Source: Aurantiochytrium sp. KH105 (taxonomy: Eukaryota; Sar; Bigyra; Thraustochytrida; Thraustochytriidae). Taken from it: a stretch of 64,000 nucleotides of DNA. The stretch spans positions 105,685 through 169,684 of the forward strand of contig BGKB01000152.1 in NCBI GenBank assembly GCA_003116975.1, read 5' to 3'. Within the stretch, counting starts at the first letter, position 1. Each line of letters opens with the position of its first letter. Below the pieces are notes generated by a model. The model did not search any database. It was not told where the DNA came from and saw only the letters and a program-made list of their open reading frames with translations. Shown here piece after piece: positions 43,830-53,321 of this stretch. The position numbers were made by a program, and so were the translations under genes.

Positions 43830-45440
43830 ATGGAGGCGTGTCGGGAGCGTGGCAACGCCTTGTACCGCGCGGGAGACCATGCTGGCGCAGAGCGAGCGTA
43901 CGGCGAGGCGCTGGCGGTCGCCGAAGCGGCCAAAGCTGTGAAAGATGAGATCGGTCATGAGGACTTGGCCGTGTGGCGCGCCAAGGTTCTCGCGAACCGC
44001 GCGCAGACGCGTCTACAGCTTGGCTGGATCAAAGGCGCCATCGAGGACTGCCGCGAGGCCGTGATGCTCGACGGTACCAACTGGAAAGCTCAGCTGAGAA
44101 TGGTCAAGGCGCTCGAGGCCAAGCTCGACTTTGCAGAGGCGCTCAAAACGTGCGACGGCTTGTGCGAGCGCCTTGAAACGCTGCCGCCCGGGGTACGGCA
44201 GCTCGTTTTACGCAAACGTACCGAGCTTAGGGCCAACAAAAAGGTCTACAGGCCACCTCCGCTATCTGAAATGGAACGTCGAGCGCTCTTCAGCGAGCAT
44301 CATACCTTGCGTCTCTTTCTCGGCGACTCCAGCTTGCAGCCCGTCGTGCAACAAGGCACGAGCAAACGCATCCAGCTTGCAACCTTTATTGGGAACGAGT
44401 TTGGTCTTCTTGATCGCAGCATGCTCCCCGAGGTACCCTCTCTCGACGTCTCTGTCGTTGGCCCACAGGGTGTCACGTTTGCAATCAACGAGCGCGACTG
44501 CGCGACGGGAGATCACGGCCGCACTACGCTTCAAGGTACGCTCAAGATCGACGATGATGCCTTGCCGGGGCAGCTCTTCCAGCTTCGGGTGTCTGCTCCG
44601 GGTGTAGAGCCCGTCTTGACGCCTCCTAGTCTCATCTCAAAGGACGATGAAGGCTGCCCTGAGCACGAGGCACGCTTTGCTCCGTTTGGGGGTTGCCGCG
44701 AGGTAAATCTACGTTCGCAAAAAAAGACATTGTATCTGCTTGAAGCGACATCGTCTCTGGGTATTGCCGGTAAGCTTTGGGACTCGGCGGCAAGAATGCT
44801 CGGGATCTTTGAGCAAGAACGTTATGCTGGCCTCGTTTCTGGACGTCGCGTTCTCGAGCTCGGCGCGGGCACGGGAGCGGTGGGCATTGGCTGCGCTCTT
44901 CTTGGGGCATCGCATGTCAGCGTGACCGATCTGGAAGAAGTGGTGTCGCAAATGGAAGCAAATATTGTTATCAACAAGCTAGAAAACGCCCGGGCACTCC
45001 CTTTAGCGTGGGGTCCTTCTCAAGGGGCAAAAGAGCTAGAATCGCTAGGATCCATCGATACTGTATTGCTCAGCGATGTTGTCTACGATCCAGAACTCTA
45101 TGGTCTTTTGCTGTGGACCTTGGGCGAGCTTTCCGCGCGCTACCCTGCAATTGACCTTGTCTGGGGTCACCGGCATCGCAATCCGGCGGACCACGAGTTC
45201 TTTGCAGCCTTTGCCGAACTCTTTGAAGTCACGCTCGTTGATGGTCCAGGCGCCGGTTTCCTTGTACCCGAGGCGGCAATGACGCCATCGCTCGAGGCCT
45301 TGCAGCAGACCTTTCGTCGTAGAGACGCACGCTTTGAAAGCGATGACAATGGTGGCAACGACAACGAGAGCGTGCCAACACATGCGTCGCGGGACGTTTC
45401 CGTTTACCACTGCAAACCTGCGCGACGTGCTTCCACATAG
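43830..45440 (+). CDS. TPR-lysine methyltransferase (METTL21/methyltransferase-16-like)
   Basis: 536 residues from the ATG at 43830 (MEACRERGNALYRAGD); an in-frame ATG at 43680 would add 50 hydrophobic-leaning residues. Residues 1-~120 form TPRs of the STIP1/Hop type (GNALYRAGDHAGAERAYGEA). A middle region (~130-300) of unknown fold follows. Then a class-I methyltransferase of the lysine-methyltransferase group has WDSAARMLGIF, VLELGAGTGAVGIGCALLGA (SAM loop, ~345), VTDLEEVVSQMEANI and LLSDVVYDPELY in the position of the group's D/N-x-x-Y motif. Such enzymes methylate chaperones, eEF1A and other proteins. The TPR end suggests recruitment by Hsp70/Hsp90 C-termini, which is inference. The C-terminus is low complexity. 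Confidence 0.82.
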   Translation: MEACRERGNALYRAGDHAGAERAYGEALAVAEAAKAVKDEIGHEDLAVWRAKVLANRAQTRLQLGWIKGAIEDCREAVMLDGTNWKAQLRMVKALEAKLDFAEALKTCDGLCERLETLPPGVRQLVLRKRTELRANKKVYRPPPLSEMERRALFSEHHTLRLFLGDSSLQPVVQQGTSKRIQLATFIGNEFGLLDRSMLPEVPSLDVSVVGPQGVTFAINERDCATGDHGRTTLQGTLKIDDDALPGQLFQLRVSAPGVEPVLTPPSLISKDDEGCPEHEARFAPFGGCREVNLRSQKKTLYLLEATSSLGIAGKLWDSAARMLGIFEQERYAGLVSGRRVLELGAGTGAVGIGCALLGASHVSVTDLEEVVSQMEANIVINKLENARALPLAWGPSQGAKELESLGSIDTVLLSDVVYDPELYGLLLWTLGELSARYPAIDLVWGHRHRNPADHEFFAAFAELFEVTLVDGPGAGFLVPEAAMTPSLEALQQTFRRRDARFESDDNGGNDNESVPTHASRDVSVYHCKPARRAST

Positions 45441-45505
45441 CGTCGCTTGAGCTCCACGATGTCATTGAGGCTGATAAAGAAGAGCATGCGAATGCATGTT
45501 CCTTT

Positions 45506-47095
45506 TCAAGTAAACCAGGTTTTCACGAGATCTTTGTCCCCTAAATACACAGCATGATATTGAGAAGGCATGTGCGCATGCAAGAAAGCGGCGTGTCCAT
45601 CGACGACAATGTCCGCATCGATTGGCCGTTCCTCCGCAGCAGGAATGAGTTTACGATCCGCATCAAGGTAGTACATGGACCCGAGATGAAACATGCGCAC
45701 GCATTGGCCCTCCCAGGCCTTTTCGCAGTCCGGGTCGACCTGGTAATGCTCGTCGAGATCGACGGCTTCGAGCAGGGCGGCTCGCTCCCCGTCCCCAAGA
45801 GCAGCCGTACCACGACGCATGGTGCGCCACTTTGTCCAGCGCGAAATGTCTCCTCTTTTCACAGCCTTTTCGATGCGCTCGAGACGGTGTACAAGTCGGT
45901 TGGCGGACCATAGCGAGAGTCGCGGAATAATATCAGGCCCATTGACGAAATTGAGAATGGTCGCTCTGCTCAAAAGGCCCGAGGCATCAAAAAGCTTAGA
46001 CTGCTCCGTGGGCGGGACAGCGAGCATGGGCGGCGCGCCAAATGCATAGCAAGTGAGATGTCGCGGAAGCGTCTTGCGCAATGTGAGCTCAAGCGTCACG
46101 AGAAGCGCCGTTCCAGCACCGAGCGAATGCCCGCACACACTGAGCTTGTAGTCGGGAAAACGCTCCGCTGCTTGCTTCATCTCCTCGCCCACCTCGTCGA
46201 GAACATTGTGTGCGCTGCGCAGGATTCCGTCGTGGGTGGGAATGTGCTTTTCCGGCCCATCAACATCGGGAACGCTCACGTACGCGAGGTCGCAAGCCAG
46301 GTCCGTAAAGACGTCCGAGATGCTGCTTGTGCCGCGCAAGCACAGGATGATGCGCTTGGCTCGGTGATCCGCAATAAGGTACGCCTTGGGCCCGTAGAGA
46401 CGCTCGCTATGCGATGAAATATGCAAAAAGTCAATCTCCTCCTCGTTGCGGTTTACATACTTGCAAAAGGCAATGCGGTCCGCTTTGGACATCGTGTGCG
46501 GCGTTACGACAAGCTTTGCGGCCTTGCTGGGCTCCACAAGGCCCATGGCACCGAGGAATGCGGCTCCATATGCAGCATTGGCTGCACGAAGGTGAAGCTC
46601 GACATCATCAGCGGACGGCAAGTGATCGACGCTGGGTTGGTCTTCCTCTGTCACGTGTTGCGGGGAATGCGAGGCTTTGAGGAGCGTGTCGCCTGCCGCG
46701 AGCAGACCCAGGGCGCCCAAATGGGGATGCATGTCGAGTTCGCCGGATCGCTGAAAGCGAACAAGCTCCACGTGGTCGTGGAGCGTTGAGACGGCAGCGA
46801 TGGCCTCACGCCATTCCCGCGACACGAAGATGCCAGTCACGTTGCGCGCTCGCACAAAGGAGGGTCTGCTATGGTACACCGTGGATCCTGCACGAAGTAC
46901 GTGCGGGCGGATGCGAGCGCGCAAGGCGCCAAAGGCCGCCAAAGTGGCCGCGCCGACCCCGAGCCCAAAGGGCGCCGCGCCGAGCGGTCTCCATTCGAGC
47001 TCGCGACGCGCTACTACGTATGCTCCGGCGACACCGGCGCCACTCAGGGCCAGGCCGGTGCGCCACTGCGTCGCCACGTACCACGCCCAGAGCAT
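45506..47095 (-). CDS. Sn1-diacylglycerol-lipase-like class 3 lipase
   Basis: 529 residues from the ATG. Hydrophobic N-terminal segments (~12-30 and ~40-60) may anchor it. The alpha/beta-hydrolase (Lipase_3) domain spans ~230-430: RIILCLRGTSSISDVFTDL (oxyanion strand), the nucleophile serine in CGHSLGAGTA (~324), and the candidate acid in NGPDIIPRLS (~387). The candidate histidine is in SQYHAVY near the C-terminus (~514). The layout, with the late histidine after an insertion, matches DAG lipases and plant-like lipase class 3 proteins, which release fatty acid from diacylglycerol. All triad residues appear present. It converges on the TPR-methyltransferase, with 65 bp between stops. Confidence 0.85.
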   Translation of the reverse strand: MLWAWYVATQWRTGLALSGAGVAGAYVVARRELEWRPLGAAPFGLGVGAATLAAFGALRARIRPHVLRAGSTVYHSRPSFVRARNVTGIFVSREWREAIAAVSTLHDHVELVRFQRSGELDMHPHLGALGLLAAGDTLLKASHSPQHVTEEDQPSVDHLPSADDVELHLRAANAAYGAAFLGAMGLVEPSKAAKLVVTPHTMSKADRIAFCKYVNRNEEEIDFLHISSHSERLYGPKAYLIADHRAKRIILCLRGTSSISDVFTDLACDLAYVSVPDVDGPEKHIPTHDGILRSAHNVLDEVGEEMKQAAERFPDYKLSVCGHSLGAGTALLVTLELTLRKTLPRHLTCYAFGAPPMLAVPPTEQSKLFDASGLLSRATILNFVNGPDIIPRLSLWSANRLVHRLERIEKAVKRGDISRWTKWRTMRRGTAALGDGERAALLEAVDLDEHYQVDPDCEKAWEGQCVRMFHLGSMYYLDADRKLIPAAEERPIDADIVVDGHAAFLHAHMPSQYHAVYLGDKDLVKTWFT

Positions 47096-47407
47096 GTCGA
47101 GGCGCGCCGCGCTTGCGGCTCTGCGTCAGATGGGCGTTCATCGTTTTGGCAGAGCTTCGGGGCGCGCTGGGTGTGTATTATTATCTCTTCTTTTTATTTA
47201 TTTATAGGCCTTAGAACCACCTCGCAAAAACCTACTACTCTTCATCAATCAAATGCAAAACCTACATCATCATCCCCATCCTCTCTTCGCGAGACAATCG
47301 ACGTTTGCTCTGGATGGCTGATCTTTCCTGAAACAAAAGAGACGTAGGCCTCGTCTTGAAAGAATAGTAGAAAAAAGGCTCGGCCAGGCGAACGAAGCAC
47401 CGCGAGC
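47096..47407. other. Short intergenic region, lipase to S49 peptidase
   Basis: 312 bp between two minus-strand genes. It must contain the lipase promoter. A T-rich stretch lies at 47190-47205. Nothing else recognised. Confidence 0.5.
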
Positions 47408-49156
47408 TCACAGCGCGAGCGCAGAGGGCGAAGTCGTGACGGCCTGAGGAGCCTCTGGTGCCGCAGCTCTTGACGTGAAACGGTCCCAAAGATGTGCGGA
47501 AACCTTTGCAGCGGACTCGACAAGGTTGTCCGGGAACTTTTTGATGGGACGATCCTTAATTTCAATAAGGTCGTGACTGGGCGCCAAAGCGAGCAAAAAT
47601 TCGTCGCTGGTCTGCAGTATATCAACGAGCCCCTTCTTCTTACCCTCAATCGCCAGCCAGGCCTCGCCCGTGGCGACCTCGTCAATCGTGTCGCAAAGAG
47701 CCGGACGATTGGCCACAATGTGGTCCTTGAAGACTTGATGAATCTCCTCGAGCTCCTCAAGCATCTTGAGCTTGGCCGCCTCGGTCACCTCGCCCACTAC
47801 ATCGACTGTTCGCTTGTACTTTCCCGCCGTGAAAACGTAGGTTGCAATATCGTGTTTTTCCAAAAGCTTTTGCACGTTCGGAACAATGCTTATGACGCCA
47901 ATAGACCCCACTAACGCAAAGGGGGAGGCGTGAATCTCGTCCGCCATCGCTGCCATCATGTAACCGCCGCTGGCGGCAATCGAGTCTACGCAAACGACCA
48001 GACGCATGCCGCGCTTTCGCACGCGTGCTAACTGTGCAGCAGCCAGACCGTACATGGTCACCGCGCCGCCGCCCGAGGATACAACGACGCAAACGGTATC
48101 GTGCCGACTGCCCATGACAAGGCACATGGAGATTTGATCGCGCAAGATGTCAATGGTGGAAACGTAAATATCGCCATCAAAGACAATCTTGAAAACCGTA
48201 GGCCGCCTGCGGTTTTGTACAGCCGTCGTAGTCAGGCCTTTTTCCAAGTCGGCCTCGACAACCTTGTCCTCTTTGGTCTGGACCTCCTTGCGGCGCTCCT
48301 GGTTCCGTGAGCGCTCCTTTTTCGACTTTTCGCGAAAGGCTTTGTTCTTGTCGCCGACATAAAAGCGCAAGCCGTCATAGGCGTCAATTTCTGCATTGAA
48401 ACGGTCATTGAGACGCTTAAAGGACCACTTTTTTGTGTTTGACTTTTGCGGATTCAACGATGATCCCTTCTGGCAGCACACGCCGACGGAAATGCAGCAC
48501 AAAAGAAGCATGACAAAAAAGAGAAAGATTCCTACGGCGAGCAAGACGGTTCCTGCAATTTCGCTGCCGCTCTTTTCGGTCATGTCGCCGCTCGCTTGTA
48601 AGAAGGCGCCGGCGATGAGCGTGGCAAAGCTCACGACGCAGCAACAGACGCAGCCTGCAACAGCGGCCGCCACCTGGGGATCCACATCCGGTTCCTCTCG
48701 CGCATACGAAACGTGTTGAAAGGGAACATAGTCCTCGTTTCCATATTCGTCATCCGTAAACATCCACGGGGTCGGCTTGCCATCCTTGCCAAGCGCCACA
48801 CGATGATCTCCGGCTTCTCTGCTTGTGCCTTGCTCTTCGGCAGACGCCGTCGCGCCATCTTGTAGAAGTCCGTCTTCGGGAGTCTCGTCATGAGCGGCGA
48901 CTTTGGCGTACGTGTAGCCAAAGTCTAGCGGGCGGTAAACGGCTGCGCGCCGTGATGGCTGCCTTTCTCGCGACGTCTCGTCGTCGGCAACGTCCTCTCG
49001 GGCGCCCGTTCCTGGGCCAAAGTCATCGTCACTATCTTGGCTAACGCCGCCTTCCTTGGCGAGCACGCTTGGCGGAGCGCGGGCGGGGGCATCGAGCACG
49101 GTCTCGACCTCCTCGCCGACACTCGCGTCCTCCAGCGTGCCCACGGACGAAGACAT
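47408..49156 (-). CDS. S49-family (SppA/SohB-like) serine peptidase, membrane-bound
   Basis: 582 residues from the ATG at 49156; a TTG 51 bases upstream is in frame. An acidic N-terminus (~1-160) precedes two hydrophobic segments (~165-190 and ~203-228), the first containing CVCCCVVSF. A basic linker follows, then an S49 domain at ~320-540: VFDGDIYVSTIDIL, SSGGGAVTMYGLAAAQLA, the nucleophile serine in SIAASGGYMMA (~395), ALVGSIGVI, KYKRTVDVVG (candidate lysine) and ATGEAWLAIEGKKKGLVD. This matches bacterial SohB more than thylakoid SppA. Signal-peptide or membrane-protein degradation is the family role. It may be plastid- or mitochondrion-derived; no transit peptide is evident. Confidence 0.85.
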   Translation of the reverse strand: MSSSVGTLEDASVGEEVETVLDAPARAPPSVLAKEGGVSQDSDDDFGPGTGAREDVADDETSRERQPSRRAAVYRPLDFGYTYAKVAAHDETPEDGLLQDGATASAEEQGTSREAGDHRVALGKDGKPTPWMFTDDEYGNEDYVPFQHVSYAREEPDVDPQVAAAVAGCVCCCVVSFATLIAGAFLQASGDMTEKSGSEIAGTVLLAVGIFLFFVMLLLCCISVGVCCQKGSSLNPQKSNTKKWSFKRLNDRFNAEIDAYDGLRFYVGDKNKAFREKSKKERSRNQERRKEVQTKEDKVVEADLEKGLTTTAVQNRRRPTVFKIVFDGDIYVSTIDILRDQISMCLVMGSRHDTVCVVVSSGGGAVTMYGLAAAQLARVRKRGMRLVVCVDSIAASGGYMMAAMADEIHASPFALVGSIGVISIVPNVQKLLEKHDIATYVFTAGKYKRTVDVVGEVTEAAKLKMLEELEEIHQVFKDHIVANRPALCDTIDEVATGEAWLAIEGKKKGLVDILQTSDEFLLALAPSHDLIEIKDRPIKKFPDNLVESAAKVSAHLWDRFTSRAAAPEAPQAVTTSPSALAL

Positions 49157-49442
49157 GGTGCTGTTTGTCTCTCCAACGCTTGTCGTTTTGCGATAGACTT
49201 GGTGCAAGAGGACTCGCCCACGGAGTTGTTTCTACGACCACTTTCTTGACCACATGGAAAGTAGAAAAAGGAACGAGGCAGACGACGTGGTGGAAACGCA
49301 ACGTAGGAGGAAAGGGGGCCGGCGCAATTGCGTATACGGCACGAGCCGGGCGAGACAGGGTAGTCATAGGTAGTTGCATTGTGTTATGTGAAAGAAAAAA
49401 AAAGGAAGGGCATGAACGGATGCGAGCTGCGGCGACTGCCTT

Positions 49443-49994
49443 TTAGTCGTACATGGACTCGGCAGAGCGCTGAGTCAGCCTACGGACCTGCCTCTTGTAG
49501 GCCTTGATGTCTTCGCGATAGAGCTTTGCGGCATCAATGTTTGCAGGAGAGTCAAGGTTGGGCTCGTCGTCGGTGAGCATGGAAAGCACGGAGATGAGGA
49601 CTGCCTCGACGCCGAGAATGGGCCGCCATCTCTCGTCGGCGCTCTCCTGCTCGTTAAACTTGTCTTCCCCTGGAGGGTGCAGAATGGAGATGCAAACCTT
49701 GCCATCTGGATACACGTTGGGATGCAGAATAGGAGTGACGAAGCGCATCGTAGGCGGGTTATTCGGGTAGTCTGGCGGAAACTCCAGCAAGGCCTTGAAG
49801 AAGCCGCCCTCATAGAGCGACCCGTTCGGCCCCATGAACATGCATTCCCAAATGTGGAGCTGATCCTCGTGCAGACCAATTGAGACGTTGTCAGGGGGAG
49901 ACTTTTTCAGCTCCGACAGCTGGGACATGAGGTGGTGCTTGGCATACGAAGATAGGTTGCCGCCCATGGCCGCGCCGGTCGAGGTCTGCGCCAT
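49443..49994 (-). CDS. UBE2G: Ubiquitin-conjugating enzyme E2, UBE2G/Ubc7 type
   Basis: 183 residues. The UBC fold is complete: LMSQLSELKKSPPDNVSIGL, WECMFMGPNGSLYEGGFFKA, FPPDYPNNPPTMRF, HPNVYPDGKVCISIL with the active-site cysteine at ~101. It is followed by the acidic-loop insertion HPPGEDKFNEQESADERW diagnostic of the Ubc7/UBE2G/CDC34 class. The tail is short, which favours UBE2G/Ubc7 over CDC34. Ubc7 acts in ER-associated degradation with membrane E3s and makes K48 chains. An N-terminal ~15-residue extension is unusual. The start is an ATG with an AAGATGG context. Confidence 0.93.
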   Translation of the reverse strand: MAQTSTGAAMGGNLSSYAKHHLMSQLSELKKSPPDNVSIGLHEDQLHIWECMFMGPNGSLYEGGFFKALLEFPPDYPNNPPTMRFVTPILHPNVYPDGKVCISILHPPGEDKFNEQESADERWRPILGVEAVLISVLSMLTDDEPNLDSPANIDAAKLYREDIKAYKRQVRRLTQRSAESMYD

Positions 49995-52083
49995 CTTTCC
50001 CTTCTAGCTAGCGCGCGCCCACACGCGCGTACAGAGCTCTCTCTCTCTCTGCTTCTTCTCTCGCCGAGGTTGGAGTGTCTGTTTGTGCGCGAACGAACGG
50101 GAGGGAGGGTCGCTGCAATCGAACCGCCCTACCGGCAGTCGACGCTCGCTCGCTCACGAGGTCTCTGCGCGGTCCCGCGCCCGTGCACACTCGTGCCCGG
50201 CGGCTGCGTCGCGCACGTTACCCCAGGGTCGCGCGCGCTCGCACGGAGTTGGCCTTTGTTTGTTTGTTTGTTTGTTTGTTTGTTTGTTTGTTTGTTTGTT
50301 TGTTTGTTTCCTTGTTTGTTTCTAGCTTTCTTTCTTTTTCGCGATCGGGCCTCGGTCGTGGAAAAACACTCTCGCCGCAGGCCGGCTGCCGCGGGGAAGA
50401 GCGTGCGGGGCCGGGGACCTCGACGGGCCTCTTGCGCGCTGCCGCGCCTGCGCCTGCGCCTGCGCCTGCGCCTCTTGCTCGCCGGGGCGCGCCGCGCGTC
50501 TCCTGCTGCCGCTGCTGCTGCTGCTGCTCCTGGGCTCCCTCTTTTGCTCGACTGCCAACGTTGCTGCCCTTGGCGGCCGAGGCTCTGCGAAGTGCGCTAT
50601 AGCGCCGCGCAAGTAGGTTATGGAGCGTTGCCACACTGTGCGAAGCCGCGGCGGTTGGGCAGCCCTAGCGTACGGAAGGTCGAGTATATAATCGATTGGT
50701 AATCGCGGATCCGTGGCAGAAACTCCGAGGGTCGAGAAGCGGAGAGCGAGCTTCGAAGCGGAGCTCGCGAAGCTCGCAGGTATAATAACGATCCCGGTTC
50801 GTTTGGACGCTCGCCTAGCATGTCACCATGATTTGCAGTTGTTAGGCCTAGGCCTAGGCTGTTCGTTCGAAAGCACTATCATCCGCTTATACACTATACC
50901 TATGGTCCGAGACAAGAAGGCCTCGAGGCGGCCACTTTGTCCTTTCTGCGAGTCACTAATCACCCTACAACACACTCTCTCACACCAAACCAAAGGCCTT
51001 GATCTCTGACACTGCGAGCGCCGTGTCTTCTTACGTATGACGACGAGGATATCCAGGACCGGCCCGCATGCTCACTCCTCCCGCCTCCGAAGAACCGAGT
51101 CGCGCCGGCAGTGCTGGCGAGTGCGGCTGCGCGATCCCGGTCTCCTGCCCCGAGCCAGGCCTCGCGGCAAGCGTGGCCCCGGCAAGTGGATTGGACGCCT
51201 CGCTCCCGCCTCGACGGCGTCGAAGCCGCGTCTCGGGGCGGGCCAAGTCGCGGCGATGGCGATTCCTCAGTCGAGAAAGGGCGCAAACCCGATAGACAAG
51301 CGGGGTTCGCTGCTGTTGCCAAGCGCGAGGAACAATCGCTCAATCCGACAAACAATCAAACAAACAAACAGCACGACGCGGCCGCCTTGCTTGCCATTGC
51401 AGAAAGAAGCGCTGCGCTGCAAAGTCCAAACCTCGCGCGAACTTGCGCCAGGCAGGCAGGCAGGCAGGCAGGCAGAGGCAAGGCAGAGGCAGCAGCCCCG
51501 CTCGCCGCGACCGCCCAGGCCCGCGCGCGCGCCCGCCCGACTGCCCGCCCGCGCGCGAGCGCCGTACGTACGTTCGTCATCCATCCCTGCGTGCTCTGCG
51601 CGTCGCGAGCCTCGTCAGCCAGGGCCGAGTCCGAGAGAGAAGCGACGCGCGTTCCGAGCTGCGTCTCCTCGACCCCGACCCCGACCCCGACCCCGACCTC
51701 GGGCCCGACCTCGGCCTCGGCGGCGGCGGCGACACGGCGCCCGCGCCGCTGCGCCGTGCCGCCCCGAGGCGAGAGGAAAGAAGGGAAAGCCCCGGGGGAG
51801 GAGGCGGAGTGACGTGCCGTGCACCTGGCCAAGAGCGAGGAGGAGAAGCTCAGCATGGAGGTCGACGAGGCGCGGCCTCTGGCTTCTCTGGCTGCTGAGC
51901 GAGGCTGGCTGGCCGCTGGCTCGCTCGCTCGACCGACCGATCGCGCTTCGGGGGATGCGAAGAGCTTCGAGGAGTGAGGGAATGGAGGGACGAATGAACT
52001 GACGAAAAGAACTCGCACGTTTGCTCGTGTGCAAATGGATAATTTGGTTTTGCGCAGCGTTGTGAGCAGGACCGCGGCAAAAG
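49995..52083. promoter_or_regulatory. 2.1-kb divergent promoter region, UBE2G to RAB1
   Basis: No supported gene. Repeats: (TTTG)n at ~50249-50310, (CGCCTG)n at ~50445-50472, CTG run at ~50505-50527, GGCA run at ~51449-51475, (CCCCGA)n at ~51670-51705. A TATA-like GAGTATATAATCG lies at ~50685, and a TAGGCCTAGGCCTAGGC palindromic run at ~50842-50858. Long frames on both strands are repeat translations. The region could also hide a non-coding transcript starting near the TATA-like site. Confidence 0.5.
50249..50310 (+). repeat. (TTTG)n tetranucleotide repeat
   Basis: About fourteen tandem TTTG/GTTT units with one TTCC interruption, about 260-320 bp upstream of the UBE2G start codon. Confidence 0.95.
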
Positions 52084-52834
52084 ATGTCCGGCTCGGTCAA
52101 ACGCGACTATGACTACTTGTTCAAGGTAAGTGAGAGTAAACCCGAGCGCCGCGCAAGGGCAACACGACGATAAAAACACACAACAGGGGGAAAGACAAGG
52201 AAAAGACAAACTAACCTTGACCCGGACACGCACTTTTACTTTTATCCAAATCTAGCTGGTCCTGATCGGGGATAGCGGCGTGGGAAAGTCATGTCTGCTG
52301 CTCCGATTCGCAGACGACAGCTTTACAGAGTCGTACATTAGCACGATTGGCGTAGACTTCCGGTTCCGAACCGTCCGGGTGGACGACAAATACGTCAAGC
52401 TGCAAATCTGGGATACTGCTGGCCAGGAGCGCTTCCGCACCATCACCAGCGCGTACTACCGGGGCGCAGACGGAATCATTATGGTGTACGATGTTACAAA
52501 CCAAGAATCATTCGACCATGTACAAGACTGGCTGCAAGAAGTCAACCGATACTCGAACGAAGGCACGTGTAAATTGCTCATTGGCAACAAGAGCGACCGC
52601 GAGGACAAGAAGATTTCCACGCAGCAAGGCGAAGAGTTTGCCCAAAAGCTCGGCATGCCTTTTCTCGAGACCAGCGCCAAGACAGCCTCCAACGTTGAGG
52701 CCGCCTTTTTGGCCATGGCTGCCGAGCTGATCAAGGCGCGTGACGAGGCCGGCGCCGGCGCCGGTGGGCCGGAGCCGCGAAACGTCGTCATTGGGGACAC
52801 TGGCGATGACGGCAAGGTCGGTTGCTGCAAGTAA
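52084..52834 (+). CDS. RAB1: Rab1/Ypt1 small GTPase (two exons)
   Basis: Exons 52084-52125 and 52256-52834 join to 206 residues: [14 protein letters not shown], then [20 protein letters not shown]. The first exon supplies the beta-1 strand start that the second lacks, so the splice is required. G motifs are GDSGVGKS, the effector threonine in [20 protein letters not shown] and ETSAK; RabF regions match Rab1 ([29 protein letters not shown]). The end GCCK carries two cysteines for geranylgeranylation. Rab1 drives ER-to-Golgi transport and autophagy initiation. Upstream there is a long repeat-rich region shared with UBE2G. Confidence 0.95.
52126..52255 (+). other. Spliceosomal intron in RAB1 (130 bp)
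   Basis: Begins GTAAGT and ends TCTAG. A CTAAC branch-point candidate lies at ~52211-52215, about 40 bases before the acceptor. It falls in phase 0 after the codon for Lys14. Confidence 0.9.
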
Positions 52835-53321
52835 ATTCCTTGATCGATGATCTTCCTTTTTCACCCCTTTTTGCATCTGCTGCCGGCCTGCCCACCCAAG
52901 ACACATGACAAAGAACCTAGCGTCCGCTGCCAGCGATGACGCAAAGGAGGCTCGCCGCCTGGGCATCTTTCGTGAAGCTAAATGAGGAAAGTCAAGCTTG
53001 TTTCACATTTCAATTCTTCTCAGCATCTGGGTGACTGTTGTAAAAAGTACTGTCGAAGGCAACAAAAGAGCGATAAAACAGCGACACCGCCTGCTTCTCT
53101 TTGCCGTCGACCCCTTTCTTGTCTCACCAACGTCGTCTATAGAATTGTGCGCGTGTGTGCAACCTGTACACGCGCAAATTCCATATGAGCTCTGCTTCTG
53201 GTGTCGTCGGACTTGCGCGAGTAAAAGGACGACACGCGCAGCTTCTTCCTCACCATTTATAGGAGCTCTACTCTTGATATCCTCGTCCCGCCCATGACAT
53301 CTGTTTTCCATGTCCGCCACT
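52835..53321. other. Convergent intergenic region, RAB1 to PHD gene
   Basis: 487 bp between converging stops. No gene, repeat or element recognised. Confidence 0.5.

Noticed and set aside
50110-50190. Possible minus-strand tRNA (GGTTCGATTGC resembles a B box)
   Set aside because: The T-arm stem does not pair and no acceptor or D-arm can be built.
50070-50702. Plus-strand frame with a Phe/Leu/Val/Cys-rich hydrophobic run
   Set aside because: The run is only the (TTTG)n repeat read as FVCL; not a membrane protein.
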